DNA from: an uncultured Anaerolineales bacterium
GTDB taxonomy: Bacteria > Chloroflexota > Anaerolineae > Anaerolineales > UBA4823
NCBI GenBank assembly: GCA_937928795.1
Contig: CALFWB010000116.1
Location: 1-55,328, forward strand
Length of the DNA stretch: 55,328 bases
Reading direction: 5' to 3'
A model generated the notes under the pieces. That model was not told where the DNA came from, ran no database searches, and saw only the letters and a list, made by a program, of their open reading frames with translations. The position numbers and the translations under genes are program-made. Shown here one piece after another: positions 46,507 to 54,208 of the stretch; the first letter of the stretch is position 1; every line of letters starts with the position of its first letter.

Positions 46507-47046
46507 CTACATATTCCCCGTCAAAGTGCCCCGCACCCAATCGCCTACCAGCCAGTAGCGAAAATCTTTGCCCTGACTCACCTGGTAGGCGCCGTAACAT
46601 CCGTAAATCAAAGTGCCGAGGGGTAAAAGCCCACAGATCAGGGTAAAAACCAAGGCAAAGGGGATCAAGAAAACGCCAATGATTAAAGCGGATAAGACTC
46701 CCACAATTGCCCACATGATGCCGATCAGCGTTCCGCCGCCATACCAACCGATCAACTGAAAGATCAGAGACTGCAGAGCGTGATAAGCAATAAACCGTGA
46801 GCGGTTACGATAAACGAGGTAGATAATCAGAGCTGCGATCGGTCCTCCGAAACCGGTTGCTAAGTTGACCAGTACACTCAAGTGCGCCAAAATTCCCCAC
46901 GTGCGTTCGTCGCCCGGGCCTATTTGGGTAGCGGAAAGTTCCTCCGAAGAATCGCTGCTTGAAGAAGCATTCCCCTCTGTTTCTTGAGGAAGGTTTTGCT
47001 CCTGTAACTCGGTAGGGGGAATGGAATGCTCTTCTTGGTCTGACAT
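46507..47046 (-). CDS. DUF4870 family membrane protein
   Basis: The 179-residue product has an acidic N-terminal tail (about 45 residues rich in Glu and Ser), then DERTWGILAHLSVLVN, a long helix-loop-helix containing YRNRSRFIAYHALQSLIFQ, and two more helices. The WG.LAHLS start and the 'RxRFIxxHAxQSL' centre are DUF4870 hallmarks. The ATG follows CAAGGAG. It stands alone in its direction. The function is unknown. Confidence 0.88.
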   Translation of the reverse strand: MSDQEEHSIPPTELQEQNLPQETEGNASSSSDSSEELSATQIGPGDERTWGILAHLSVLVNLATGFGGPIAALIIYLVYRNRSRFIAYHALQSLIFQLIGWYGGGTLIGIMWAIVGVLSALIIGVFLIPFALVFTLICGLLPLGTLIYGCYGAYQVSQGKDFRYWLVGDWVRGTLTGNM

Positions 47047-47363
47047 CTAGGACTCCTTGGGTTCAAATTCATTCTATTTACGGATGAATCCCTAAAAAGT
47101 TTTATTTCCAAAGGGATTTCATCAATAGGGAAAGCAAACGAGGCTACAGTCTGGGCCATTTTGGCTTCGGTTGGGTCGCCATAAAATACGATGCGGTATA
47201 ATGGCAGGCGCAAGCCACCTTCGCGGATGAGCTCAATGGATGATCAGGATCAGTGAACCAAGATAGGATTTATAGGCGCGGAAAGAGCTGAAGAAGTCGA
47301 TCGTGGCATCGGAATCCAAAAGCCAGCTTTGCTATTTCAAGTGCCAATCATCAGGATACCCTT
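47047..47363. other. Intergenic stretch between divergent genes
   Basis: A TATAAT at 47197-47202 could drive the MntP-like gene, but no -35 at correct spacing is clear. I looked for a yybP-ykoY (manganese) riboswitch upstream of the transporter and saw none. There is no repeat copy and no convincing gene. Confidence 0.4.
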
Positions 47364-47930
47364 GTGATTTACGAATCCCTCCTCATCGCTTTGGGTTTAG
47401 CTATGGACGCCTTTGCAGTTTCACTCGGGGTAGGAACGAGTCAAATCGCTTATAGCACCCGCTCCAAGTTGCGTCTTGCTTTTCACTTTGGCGTGTTTCA
47501 AGCCGGTATGACCCTCTTCGGCTGGTTAGGCGGTACAACCATTGAGGCGCTTATTCGCAACTTTGATCATTGGATCGCCTTCGCCCTGCTCAGCTACGTA
47601 GGCGGCAGAATGGTCTGGAGCGGCTTTCACGCCGATCAAATGAGTTATTCATCCGACCCCACCCGCGGCGGTCTGATGGTTTTGTTATCGGTTGCAACCA
47701 GCCTCGATGCCTTGGCTGTGGGCTTGAGTATGGCAATTCTAGGCGCGCCGGTGTTTGTCCCCGCCTTGTTTATTGGGCTGGTAGCCTTCCTGCTTTCGGC
47801 GATTGGCCTTTTTTGTGGCTGCTATTTTGGAGCGCGCTTCGGCAAACGAATGGAAATTCTTGGCGGATTTCTCTTGATTGCTATTGGGTTGCGCATTTTG
47901 GTTGAACACCTCACTCTTTCATCGTTGTAA
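47364..47930 (+). CDS. mntP: MntP-type manganese efflux pump
   Basis: The 188-residue protein has six helices and the paired family motifs: LGLAMDAFAVSLGVG in helix 1 and ATSLDALAVGLSMA in helix 4, each with the Asp expected to bind metal. The two halves are related, as in the LysE/MntP group. The start is GTG at 47364 with a poor ribosome site. It should export Mn2+ from the cytoplasm; the family is known in E. coli, where the gene is MntR-controlled. Two small redox/membrane genes follow after 67 bases. Confidence 0.92.
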   Translation: MIYESLLIALGLAMDAFAVSLGVGTSQIAYSTRSKLRLAFHFGVFQAGMTLFGWLGGTTIEALIRNFDHWIAFALLSYVGGRMVWSGFHADQMSYSSDPTRGGLMVLLSVATSLDALAVGLSMAILGAPVFVPALFIGLVAFLLSAIGLFCGCYFGARFGKRMEILGGFLLIAIGLRILVEHLTLSSL

Positions 47931-47997
47931 CCTTTTTGGGGTAAATGCATCTAATTACTCAGATAGTTAATCGAATTTATGCTTTTGGAGGTGTTCG

Positions 47998-48204
47998 ATG
48001 TCTTGGGTTAATGAAGCGAGTTGGGATCGTATCTTGCGGGTCGTTTTGGGGGTGGTTTTGCTCTACTTAGGGTGGAGCGGCCTGGTTGGGGGAGGATTGG
48101 GAACCGTTTTGAAGTTTCTCGGTTTCGTTCCAATCCTAACCGGTTTGATTGGTTGGTGTCCACTGTACTCGCTGCTGAAAATCCGCACCAATCACGCTGG
48201 CTGA
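47998..48204 (+). CDS. DUF2892-like small membrane protein
   Basis: The 68-residue product is two helices with ILRVVLGVVLLYLGW and FVPILTGLIGWCPLYSLLKI, the YgaP transmembrane (DUF2892) pattern: helix, Gly-rich turn, helix, then G-x-CPLY. The start ATG follows GGAGGTGTTCG. The stop overlaps the thioredoxin gene start (TGATG). The next protein carries a second copy of the same domain. Related modules are found fused to rhodanese domains. Confidence 0.85.
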   Translation: MSWVNEASWDRILRVVLGVVLLYLGWSGLVGGGLGTVLKFLGFVPILTGLIGWCPLYSLLKIRTNHAG

Positions 48205-48728
48205 TGGATTCAACACGCTTTCAAGAAATAATTCGTGATCACCCCCGCCCGATCGTGGTCGATTTTTGGGCGGGGTGGTGTATGCCCTGCCGCGCCATGG
48301 AACCCGCCCTCAAACGGGTTGCGAAAGAATTTGAAGGGCGGGTTGACCTGCTACGTATCGATGCCGATCAAGCACCACAAGTGCTTGCCTCTCTGCGCAT
48401 TTTCGGCATTCCCACCTTAATCGCCTACCAGAATGGCAAGGAGATCACCCGTCAAAGTGGCGCCCAGAACGATGCTGGCGTTCGGCGCATCTTCGAAGCG
48501 GCCCTTGCCGGGCAAACCGTCAGGTCTGCCACGCTCAGCCCGATGGATCGGACAGTGCGCTTGGTGGCCGGCATTGGCTTAATTGGGGTGGGATTGACCT
48601 TAAGCGCCGGCTGGGTCTGGATGCTCATAGGCGCAGTGGTTTGTTTTTCGGCCGTTTATGACCGCTGTCCGATCTGGCAGGCTGTGACGAGCTGGCTAAA
48701 AAACCGTCAAATCGGGGTAAAAGACTAG
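48204..48728 (+). CDS. Thioredoxin domain fused to DUF2892-like membrane tail
   Basis: The product is 174 residues from the ATG at 48204, overlapping the stop of the upstream gene by one base. Residues 1-110 are a thioredoxin with [16 protein letters not shown] (CxxC Cys-Met-Pro-Cys) and the cis-proline loop [13 protein letters not shown]. After a short linker, [17 protein letters not shown] and [14 protein letters not shown] form a DUF2892-like two-helix unit with a Cys-Pro motif. The redox domain should face the cytoplasm next to the membrane. It converges with the adenosine kinase-like gene with a 4-base overlap. Confidence 0.88.
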   Translation: MDSTRFQEIIRDHPRPIVVDFWAGWCMPCRAMEPALKRVAKEFEGRVDLLRIDADQAPQVLASLRIFGIPTLIAYQNGKEITRQSGAQNDAGVRRIFEAALAGQTVRSATLSPMDRTVRLVAGIGLIGVGLTLSAGWVWMLIGAVVCFSAVYDRCPIWQAVTSWLKNRQIGVKD

Positions 48729-49213
48729 AATTTATAACCGATCTGGCGCAGAAAATCCTTGCGCCAAGCGATATCCTCCTCACCTTCCACGCCTTTTGGC
48801 GGAAAGCCATCTACAACCCCAAGGATGCCGCGCCCTTGTTCGGTCTCGGCGATCAGTACTTCCACCGGGTTTGCCGTTGCGCAGAAAATGCGGCACACCT
48901 CGGGGATCATTTTGATTGTGTTCAACACGTTGATAGGGAAATAGCCTTGCCCCAAGAAGAGAATGAAAGAGTGCCCGGCGCCAATGGCAAGGGCGTTCTT
49001 GTGAGCCAATTCGATGAGGGTAGCATCGGTGCCGCTCCAGCGCACCAGACACTTGCCGGAAGCCTCACAAAACGCCAGTCCAAAGCGAATGCCCGGCACA
49101 GTGCTGACCAACGCTTCGTGAATGTCCTCCACGGTCTTAATAAAATGGCTCTGCCCCAGAATAAAGTTAATTTCTTCGGGCTTTTCGATTTTGACTGTGA
49201 GAATGTTTGCCAT
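48725..49213 (-). CDS. Adenosine-specific kinase family protein
   Basis: The 162-residue product starts at ATG 49213 behind CGGAGGTTAAGG; a longer frame to 49396 is rejected. [41 protein letters not shown] and [12 protein letters not shown] match the DUF355/adenosine-specific kinase family known from archaea and thermophilic bacteria. A P. aerophilum homologue was structurally studied and given that name; its physiological role is not settled. It is single in its direction. Confidence 0.88.
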   Translation of the reverse strand: MANILTVKIEKPEEINFILGQSHFIKTVEDIHEALVSTVPGIRFGLAFCEASGKCLVRWSGTDATLIELAHKNALAIGAGHSFILFLGQGYFPINVLNTIKMIPEVCRIFCATANPVEVLIAETEQGRGILGVVDGFPPKGVEGEEDIAWRKDFLRQIGYKF

Positions 49214-49284
49214 CCTTAACCTCCGAGCGAATTTGATGAAAATCACCGAGTAACCCACGGGGATTACTCTAAGTACTAAGTGCT

Positions 49285-50991
49285 CTATGGCACATAGATT
49301 GGCAAGCTCTGCACCAGAAAAGCATCGCCAACGTGCTGGACAAGGAAGTCGAATTGGGTCAGTGGCGGAAACTCTTCCACATCTGCCCCACAACATGGAC
49401 CGAGAACAAACAGGCTCCCATCGGGATTCTGCAACTCGACAGTAAAGCGGAACTGATCGGGCGAAAGCTGCGCGACCTGCACCCAGTTTTTCACCGTCAG
49501 ATTACAGACAAAGCCGTTCTGCTGACAGGCTCTTGTCCACAAAGCCAGACGATCCTCCGCAGGAAGGTCGGGATTCATCTCAGCGAGCCAGGCGTAACTC
49601 CCCCCGTAAAGTTCGACTACAGCCTGGTAATCTGCCTTTTTGAGCGCATCAAGGTAGGCAAGCAACACCTGTCGAGCAGCTTCTAATGCGGCAGAGTCTT
49701 GGACTTGAAGAGCCTGATCGGCGATCTCTTGGGCAAAGCGGCTGATGTATTGCCGCTCATCTGCATCGGCTTCTTTTTTGCCCTTGCCGTTGAAAACGAT
49801 CCGCAAGGTCATCCCATCCGCAGCGCCTGAGTCCCCTTCACTGCTCTCGAAAGGCAGGAAGGTGTCTAGCCAGCGGTAGAGCTCTTGCATTTGCCCAGCC
49901 GTCAGGTAAATTTTCTCTACGCCGAGCTGTTGGGCAGGGCGACAAGAGCTAATTTCGGCAATGCCGCTGCGGTAAATCAGCACATCTTCACAGAAGCCCG
50001 CTATGCCTCCTTCGCGGTGAAAGGCAATTGCCAGCGAGGAGGTGGACCTTGCCTGCGGATCGTGTTCCTGCCAGAGTTGACGCGCCCATTCGGCTAACAT
50101 CCGTTGTTCGGTAGAGGTGGCTGTTACGCTTCCCTGACCGCGAAAGATCAGCGTTCCACTGGAGATTTGCACATCAAAAGGAGCATATTGCTGAGTGAAC
50201 CATTTCACTTCTTGACGGCGTTCTCGCCCTACCAATGGTACAGAGGTCAAAGATTGGTCGCAAACGCCAAAAGAGAGCAGGTCCTCATATAGCAAGACCT
50301 TCTGACAAACCCCGCCTTCCTCTCCTTGCCATTCCAAAATGGCATCACCACTCTCCGCCTTGGTAGGGAGCGCCAAACGGACATCGCTGCCGCTTAAGTC
50401 GGTATGAAACTCATAGCGCTTTCCCTGGGATTCTAGGATGACACGAAAGCCGGGGGTAATCACCTGGGCGCACATCAAGCCCGGCGTTGCAATCCCCAGA
50501 CAAGCATCCGGCCATTCAACGCTTTCAAAGCTGAGAATGCCCACCTCTTCGGGAGAGATACCCAATTGGGCAGCCAGCAACTGCTGAGCGGAGAGGGCTG
50601 CGCCGGGCAAAAAGCGCACCAAAACACCATCTTCGCTGACGCGAAATTCGTATTGCACCCCTTCACCTAAGAGAACGCCTTGATAGCCTGAGATGATGAC
50701 CTCAGCACAGGCTTCGCCCTCTTGCGGTAAACCTAGGCAGCTATTTGGGAATTGGCGCTCTTCTACCGAGAAAACTTCCAACTGTTCAGGCGGAACGCCA
50801 AGCTGTTGGGCGATGGCTTGGCGAGCTGTCTCGACGGCTTGGGCGGGGATGACGGCGGTTGGCGCAGCGGGTTGTTGGACTTGAGGAGACCCCTGCGGCG
50901 CGGAAGGCGATGAGACCAACGGGCTACAAGCAACGGCTAGAACCATCATCCAGAGAATGATCATGAACCAAAGGGGCTGGGAGGATTTCAT
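49285..50991 (-). CDS. Lipoprotein with duplicated cysteine-pair modules
   Basis: The 568-residue protein has a lipobox (WMMVLAVAC, Cys22) and a Pro/Gln/Ser linker. Two tandem modules (about 50-128 and 130-208) each hold an LGxxPEE(Q/V) helix, then FPNSCLG or WPDACLG, GxxCAEVI or [15 protein letters not shown] or GFRVIL, and YEF. The paired Cys in each module could form a disulphide. Later parts (about 215-400) contain two copies of a beta unit with [14 protein letters not shown] and [16 protein letters not shown]. The last 130 residues may be an NTF2-like fold. The ATG follows GAAGGAGAAAG. It is extracytoplasmic; the function is unknown. Confidence 0.75.
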   Translation of the reverse strand: MKSSQPLWFMIILWMMVLAVACSPLVSSPSAPQGSPQVQQPAAPTAVIPAQAVETARQAIAQQLGVPPEQLEVFSVEERQFPNSCLGLPQEGEACAEVIISGYQGVLLGEGVQYEFRVSEDGVLVRFLPGAALSAQQLLAAQLGISPEEVGILSFESVEWPDACLGIATPGLMCAQVITPGFRVILESQGKRYEFHTDLSGSDVRLALPTKAESGDAILEWQGEEGGVCQKVLLYEDLLSFGVCDQSLTSVPLVGRERRQEVKWFTQQYAPFDVQISSGTLIFRGQGSVTATSTEQRMLAEWARQLWQEHDPQARSTSSLAIAFHREGGIAGFCEDVLIYRSGIAEISSCRPAQQLGVEKIYLTAGQMQELYRWLDTFLPFESSEGDSGAADGMTLRIVFNGKGKKEADADERQYISRFAQEIADQALQVQDSAALEAARQVLLAYLDALKKADYQAVVELYGGSYAWLAEMNPDLPAEDRLALWTRACQQNGFVCNLTVKNWVQVAQLSPDQFRFTVELQNPDGSLFVLGPCCGADVEEFPPLTQFDFLVQHVGDAFLVQSLPIYVP

Positions 50992-51305
50992 CTTTTCTTT
51001 CTCCTTCTGAGTCTACTTTCCATCAGGGCGGATAGCCTTAGAATGGAAAAACACGGATGGAAATCTGAGAATCACTTAAGAACTCACCACTGAGGACACA
51101 AAGCGCACGGAGGCTGTCATTCGGGTTACTCTCCATATGCTGTGCGCGCTCTGTGGTAGGATGACACTTTTGCAGTGAAACCATTTCTACGACTCCAACG
51201 TTGCCGATCCGATTTTCGTTCCAAAGGTATGGCAGCTCGGTTTTTCTCTCGCTGCAGCGAATCATACCTTCTTTTTGGACAACTGCCTACCCCGCCCCCT
51301 TCCCT
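50992..51305. other. Intergenic stretch before MITE copy 6
   Basis: No gene is supported. ACCACTGAGGACACAAAGCG (about 51089) resembles a common dispersed intergenic repeat. No promoter is evident. Confidence 0.35.
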
Positions 51306-51383
51306 GTGTGCACTCGAAAGTTGTTGGCAACACTGCTTTGTAGGACAACTCATTGAGTTGTCCTACAACTTTTGCATGGACAC
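51306..51383 (+). mobile_element. 78-bp MITE-like element, copy 6
   Basis: Left end GTGTGCACTCGAAAGTTGT, right end TTTTGCATGGACAC, with a few substitutions from consensus. It is flanked by perfect 9-bp direct repeats CCCTTCCCT (51297-51305 and 51384-51392). Confidence 0.93.
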
Positions 51384-51569
51384 CCCTTCCCTTATTACGT
51401 TTCGCGCCTCGGCACAGCTCAAGAGGCTGAGGCCGAACTCAGGTTAATGTTACGCGCTTCTCAGAACAGCAAGCTCGGCTTGTTTCCGCACAACCAATGC
51501 GCGAAAAGCCTCCATCTAGCAAAGGATGATAAAATTTCTCTGCCGATTGCTTTTCACTCCATAGGTAGC

Positions 51570-52034
51570 ATGTGGAGAGCACAAAAAGAAACGATGGCAC
51601 AAGACCTCTATACCCGCTTAGTCTATGCTCGCAAGTCCCCTCTGTTTGGTAGGCTGGCGTATTACTTGCTCAAAGCCCTCGGCGTAGAGATCCCGCGCTC
51701 GGTGCCGATTGGCGAAGGGTTTGAACTTGCCCATGGCGGTTTCGGAGTGGTGATCCATTCCAAGACGGTCATCGGCAAGCGGGTCAAGATCTATCCGGGC
51801 GTTGGCACGGGGCGCAGCGATATTTACCGCCCGATTGAAGAATCGAAATTTGAAGGGATTATCATAGAAGACGATGTGATCCTTGCCCCCGGCGCCAAAG
51901 TGTTGGGTAAAGAAGGTGTTTTGCGCGTCGGGCGAGGGACGGTGGTGGGCGCTAACGCCGTCCTGCTCCAATCGACTGGCGAGAACGAAATCTGGGCTGG
52001 CGTGCCAGCCCGTAAGGTGGGGATGCGCAAGTGA
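51570..52034 (+). CDS. Serine O-acetyltransferase/hexapeptide acyltransferase-like protein
   Basis: The 154-residue product (start 51570; ATG 51594 is an alternative, neither with a strong ribosome site) has a short helical N-terminus and a left-handed beta-helix. GFELAHGGFGVVIHSKTVIGKRV-type repeats, with the catalytic His in LAHGGFG, resemble CysE-type serine acetyltransferases and polysaccharide acetyltransferases such as LbH-SAT enzymes of glycan clusters. The end LLQSTGENEIWAGVPARKVGMRK is also typical. A frame from 51372 would start within MITE copy 6 and is not credible. It overlaps the next glycosyltransferase by 4 bases (GTGA). An O-acetyl decoration of glycan is likely here. Confidence 0.82.
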   Translation: MWRAQKETMAQDLYTRLVYARKSPLFGRLAYYLLKALGVEIPRSVPIGEGFELAHGGFGVVIHSKTVIGKRVKIYPGVGTGRSDIYRPIEESKFEGIIIEDDVILAPGAKVLGKEGVLRVGRGTVVGANAVLLQSTGENEIWAGVPARKVGMRK

Positions 52035-54157
52035 AAGTGTGTATTGTCCCGCGCGTCAGCGGCGTGGGAGGAATGGTCTCTTTTCGCGACCGCTTGGTGG
52101 CTGTCTTTGAGCGGCAAGGGGTGTCCGTCACGCAGGAGCTAGACGATTTGCCCTATCAGGCGGTCTTGGTGATCGGCGGCACGCGACAATTGAGAGGACT
52201 ATGGGAGGCGCGGCGGCGCGGTATCCCGATCGTGCAGCGTTTGGACGGGATGAACTGGCTGCACCGCCTGCCAAAAAGTGCTTACCACCCTTCGACTAGG
52301 TTTCGACAAGATCAACCGGCCAGCACTTCGGCAAGCTCAGTGCGGCACTCAGGGCAGCGCACTTCGACAGGGTTTCAACAGGCTCAACTGGCTAGCTCAG
52401 GGGGACGACTGCGCTTTTCCATGCGGCATATTCTGCGTGCCGAACTGGCAAATTTCAACTTAGCCCTAATCCGCCGCTATCTAGCCACCACCATTGTCTA
52501 TCAAAGCCAATTCGCGCGGCAGTGGTGGGAGCGGGTTTACGGCGCCATCTATCAGCCACAGCGCGTGATTTACAACGGGGTTAATTTATCCTTGTTCTCT
52601 CCTTACGGGGAGCATCAACGTCCGTCCGACCGCCTGCGGATTTTGATGGTGGAGGGCAGTTTGGGCGGCGGATATGAGTGGGGTTTGCAGGTAGCCGTGG
52701 GCTTGGTGGAAGAACTGCGCGCTTTGCAAACCGCATGGATCAAGCGCTACCCGCAGGGGGTGGAGCTGATGGTGGTCGGACAGGTTGCCGAGCACATCCG
52801 CCAAGCATGGGAGCAGACCGATACCGAGTTCATCCGCTGGCGGGGACGGGTTGCGCCAGCCGAGATCCCTTTCCTCGACCGTTCGGCGCACATCCTGTAT
52901 TCAGCCGATGTTCACCCAGCCTGTCCCAACGCGGTGATCGAAGCCCTAGCTTGCGGCTTGCCGGTGCTGGCTTTTGCGACCGGCGCTCTGCCCGAATTGG
53001 TCACCGCCGAGTGTGGGCGGGTGGTTTCCTATGGCGGCGATGCGTGGCGTTTGGAGCAGCCCGATATTCCTGCCTTAGCGCGGGCAGGGGTGGAAATTGC
53101 CCTGCAACAAGAAAAGATGCGCCCGGCTGCCCGCGCCAGAGCCGAAGCTTATTTTGACGTTGAGGCGATGGCAAAGGCTTATGCGGAGGTGTTGGAGATT
53201 CCCCTCACCCCTTCGACAGGGTTTCGACAAAGTCAACCTGCCAGCTCAGGGCAGCGCCCAAGCCCCTCTCCCAGAGGACGAGGGGAACGGTTGATATGGG
53301 TCTCAGGGATAGGCAAACTCTCGCGCTGGACCCCTCTGGCACTGAAACGCTTGGTTTATCGGCTGCCGTGGCTCGCCGCTTGGTTACGTCAGCGCGTCAA
53401 TCGCTCCGCCGGTCAAGGTCCACAGTGGGTAGAGATTACCGCTGGTGGCTTGCGCGGTCTTTCCCTCTACCTTGATCTTTCTCAGGAGAAGGATTATTGG
53501 CTCGGCACCTATGAGCCAGACCTACAGACGGCCATTCAAGAGCTTGTCCACCCTGGGCAAGTGGCTTACGATGTGGGCGCCAATGTCGGCTATGTGACAC
53601 TCCTTCTGGCGCGTCGAGTTGGTCCGTCGGGGAAGGTCGTCGCTTTTGAACCCTTTCCCGAAAACGTGGGGCGTCTGAAGCAAAATTTATCGGCTAACGC
53701 CAACTTGGCGCCGATGGAGGTGGTCGCAGCAGCGGTGGTGGATACGACTGGAACGGTGACGTTCTTGGTCGGTCCTTCCGATGACACCGGGCATGTCGCC
53801 GAGCCCTCTGAGGGGGCAATGCGCCCAGGCAAGACCCTAACTGTTGAAGGTATTGCGCTAGATGGGTTGGTCTTTGAGCAAGGCTATCCGCAACCGCAAG
53901 TGATCAAGCTCGACATCGAAGGCGGCGAAGTAACTGCCTTGCGCGGGATGAGGCGGCTGCTGACTGAAGTCCGCCCGCTGCTGTTGCTCGAAACGCATAG
54001 CCAAGCTTGTGCTGAAGGCGTGTGGGAAATTTTGACTCAAGTAGGCTATCGCGTCTGCTGGATGAAGAAGGGCTATCCCTCTCTTGACAAATCTAAACCT
54101 CTGCCTCGCCGAGCGTATCTGGTAGCATTTCCGGCAACGAATGAGGGCAAAGAATAA
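52031..54157 (+). CDS. GT4 glycosyltransferase fused to FkbM-type methyltransferase, with in-frame repeats
   Basis: The 708-residue product starts at GTG 52031. Residues 1-390 are a GT-B glycosyltransferase (RLDGMNWLHRL, IYNGVNLSLFSP, HPACPNAVIEALACGLPVLAF). Residues about 425-700 are an FkbM-type SAM methyltransferase (VAYDVGANVGYVTLLLAR, VVAFEPFPENVGRLKQNL, VIKLDIEGGEVTALRGM). Residues 86-124 and 392-423 are low-complexity Ser/Gln/Arg/Gly-rich stretches encoded by dispersed-repeat DNA: the first interrupts the GT domain, the second joins the two enzymes. The gene overlaps the acetyltransferase by 4 bases. The enzymes probably build and O-methylate a glycan. Effects of the insertions on activity are unknown. 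Confidence 0.85.
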   Translation: MKVCIVPRVSGVGGMVSFRDRLVAVFERQGVSVTQELDDLPYQAVLVIGGTRQLRGLWEARRRGIPIVQRLDGMNWLHRLPKSAYHPSTRFRQDQPASTSASSVRHSGQRTSTGFQQAQLASSGGRLRFSMRHILRAELANFNLALIRRYLATTIVYQSQFARQWWERVYGAIYQPQRVIYNGVNLSLFSPYGEHQRPSDRLRILMVEGSLGGGYEWGLQVAVGLVEELRALQTAWIKRYPQGVELMVVGQVAEHIRQAWEQTDTEFIRWRGRVAPAEIPFLDRSAHILYSADVHPACPNAVIEALACGLPVLAFATGALPELVTAECGRVVSYGGDAWRLEQPDIPALARAGVEIALQQEKMRPAARARAEAYFDVEAMAKAYAEVLEIPLTPSTGFRQSQPASSGQRPSPSPRGRGERLIWVSGIGKLSRWTPLALKRLVYRLPWLAAWLRQRVNRSAGQGPQWVEITAGGLRGLSLYLDLSQEKDYWLGTYEPDLQTAIQELVHPGQVAYDVGANVGYVTLLLARRVGPSGKVVAFEPFPENVGRLKQNLSANANLAPMEVVAAAVVDTTGTVTFLVGPSDDTGHVAEPSEGAMRPGKTLTVEGIALDGLVFEQGYPQPQVIKLDIEGGEVTALRGMRRLLTEVRPLLLLETHSQACAEGVWEILTQVGYRVCWMKKGYPSLDKSKPLPRRAYLVAFPATNEGKE
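52286..52402. repeat. Dispersed-repeat insertion in the GT4 domain, two related units
   Basis: Units CACCCTTCGACTAGGTTTCG onward and CACTTCGACAGGGTTTCAAC onward share CTTCGACNNGGTTTCNACA plus TCAACNGGCNAGC. A GCAAGCTCAGTGCGGC stretch lies between. The stretch contributes 39 codons without breaking the frame. Confidence 0.75.
53203..53291. repeat. Dispersed-repeat insertion at the GT4/FkbM junction
   Basis: The CTTCGACAGGGTTTCGAC unit recurs here, followed by CAAGCCCCTCTCCCAGAGG and ACGAGGGGAAC, which resembles the second half of the 6301-6463 repeat. It lies exactly between the two enzyme domains and keeps the frame. Confidence 0.75.
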
Positions 54158-54208
54158 AGGCAGCAAATGGCAGTAAGGATATCGAGGCAACGAATGCAAG
54201 AGAAGAAA

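Noticed and set aside
47047..47363. Manganese riboswitch upstream of the mntP-like gene
   Set aside because: I could not find the conserved internal loops of the yybP-ykoY motif.
5260..51383. The six 78-bp repeats as CRISPR repeats or att sites
   Set aside because: They are kilobases apart, without regular spacers, and each has its own flanking duplication, which fits transposition.
51372..51569. N-terminal extension of the acetyltransferase beginning in MITE copy 6
   Set aside because: It would start within the transposon end and has no family similarity; starts at 51570 or 51594 fit the fold.
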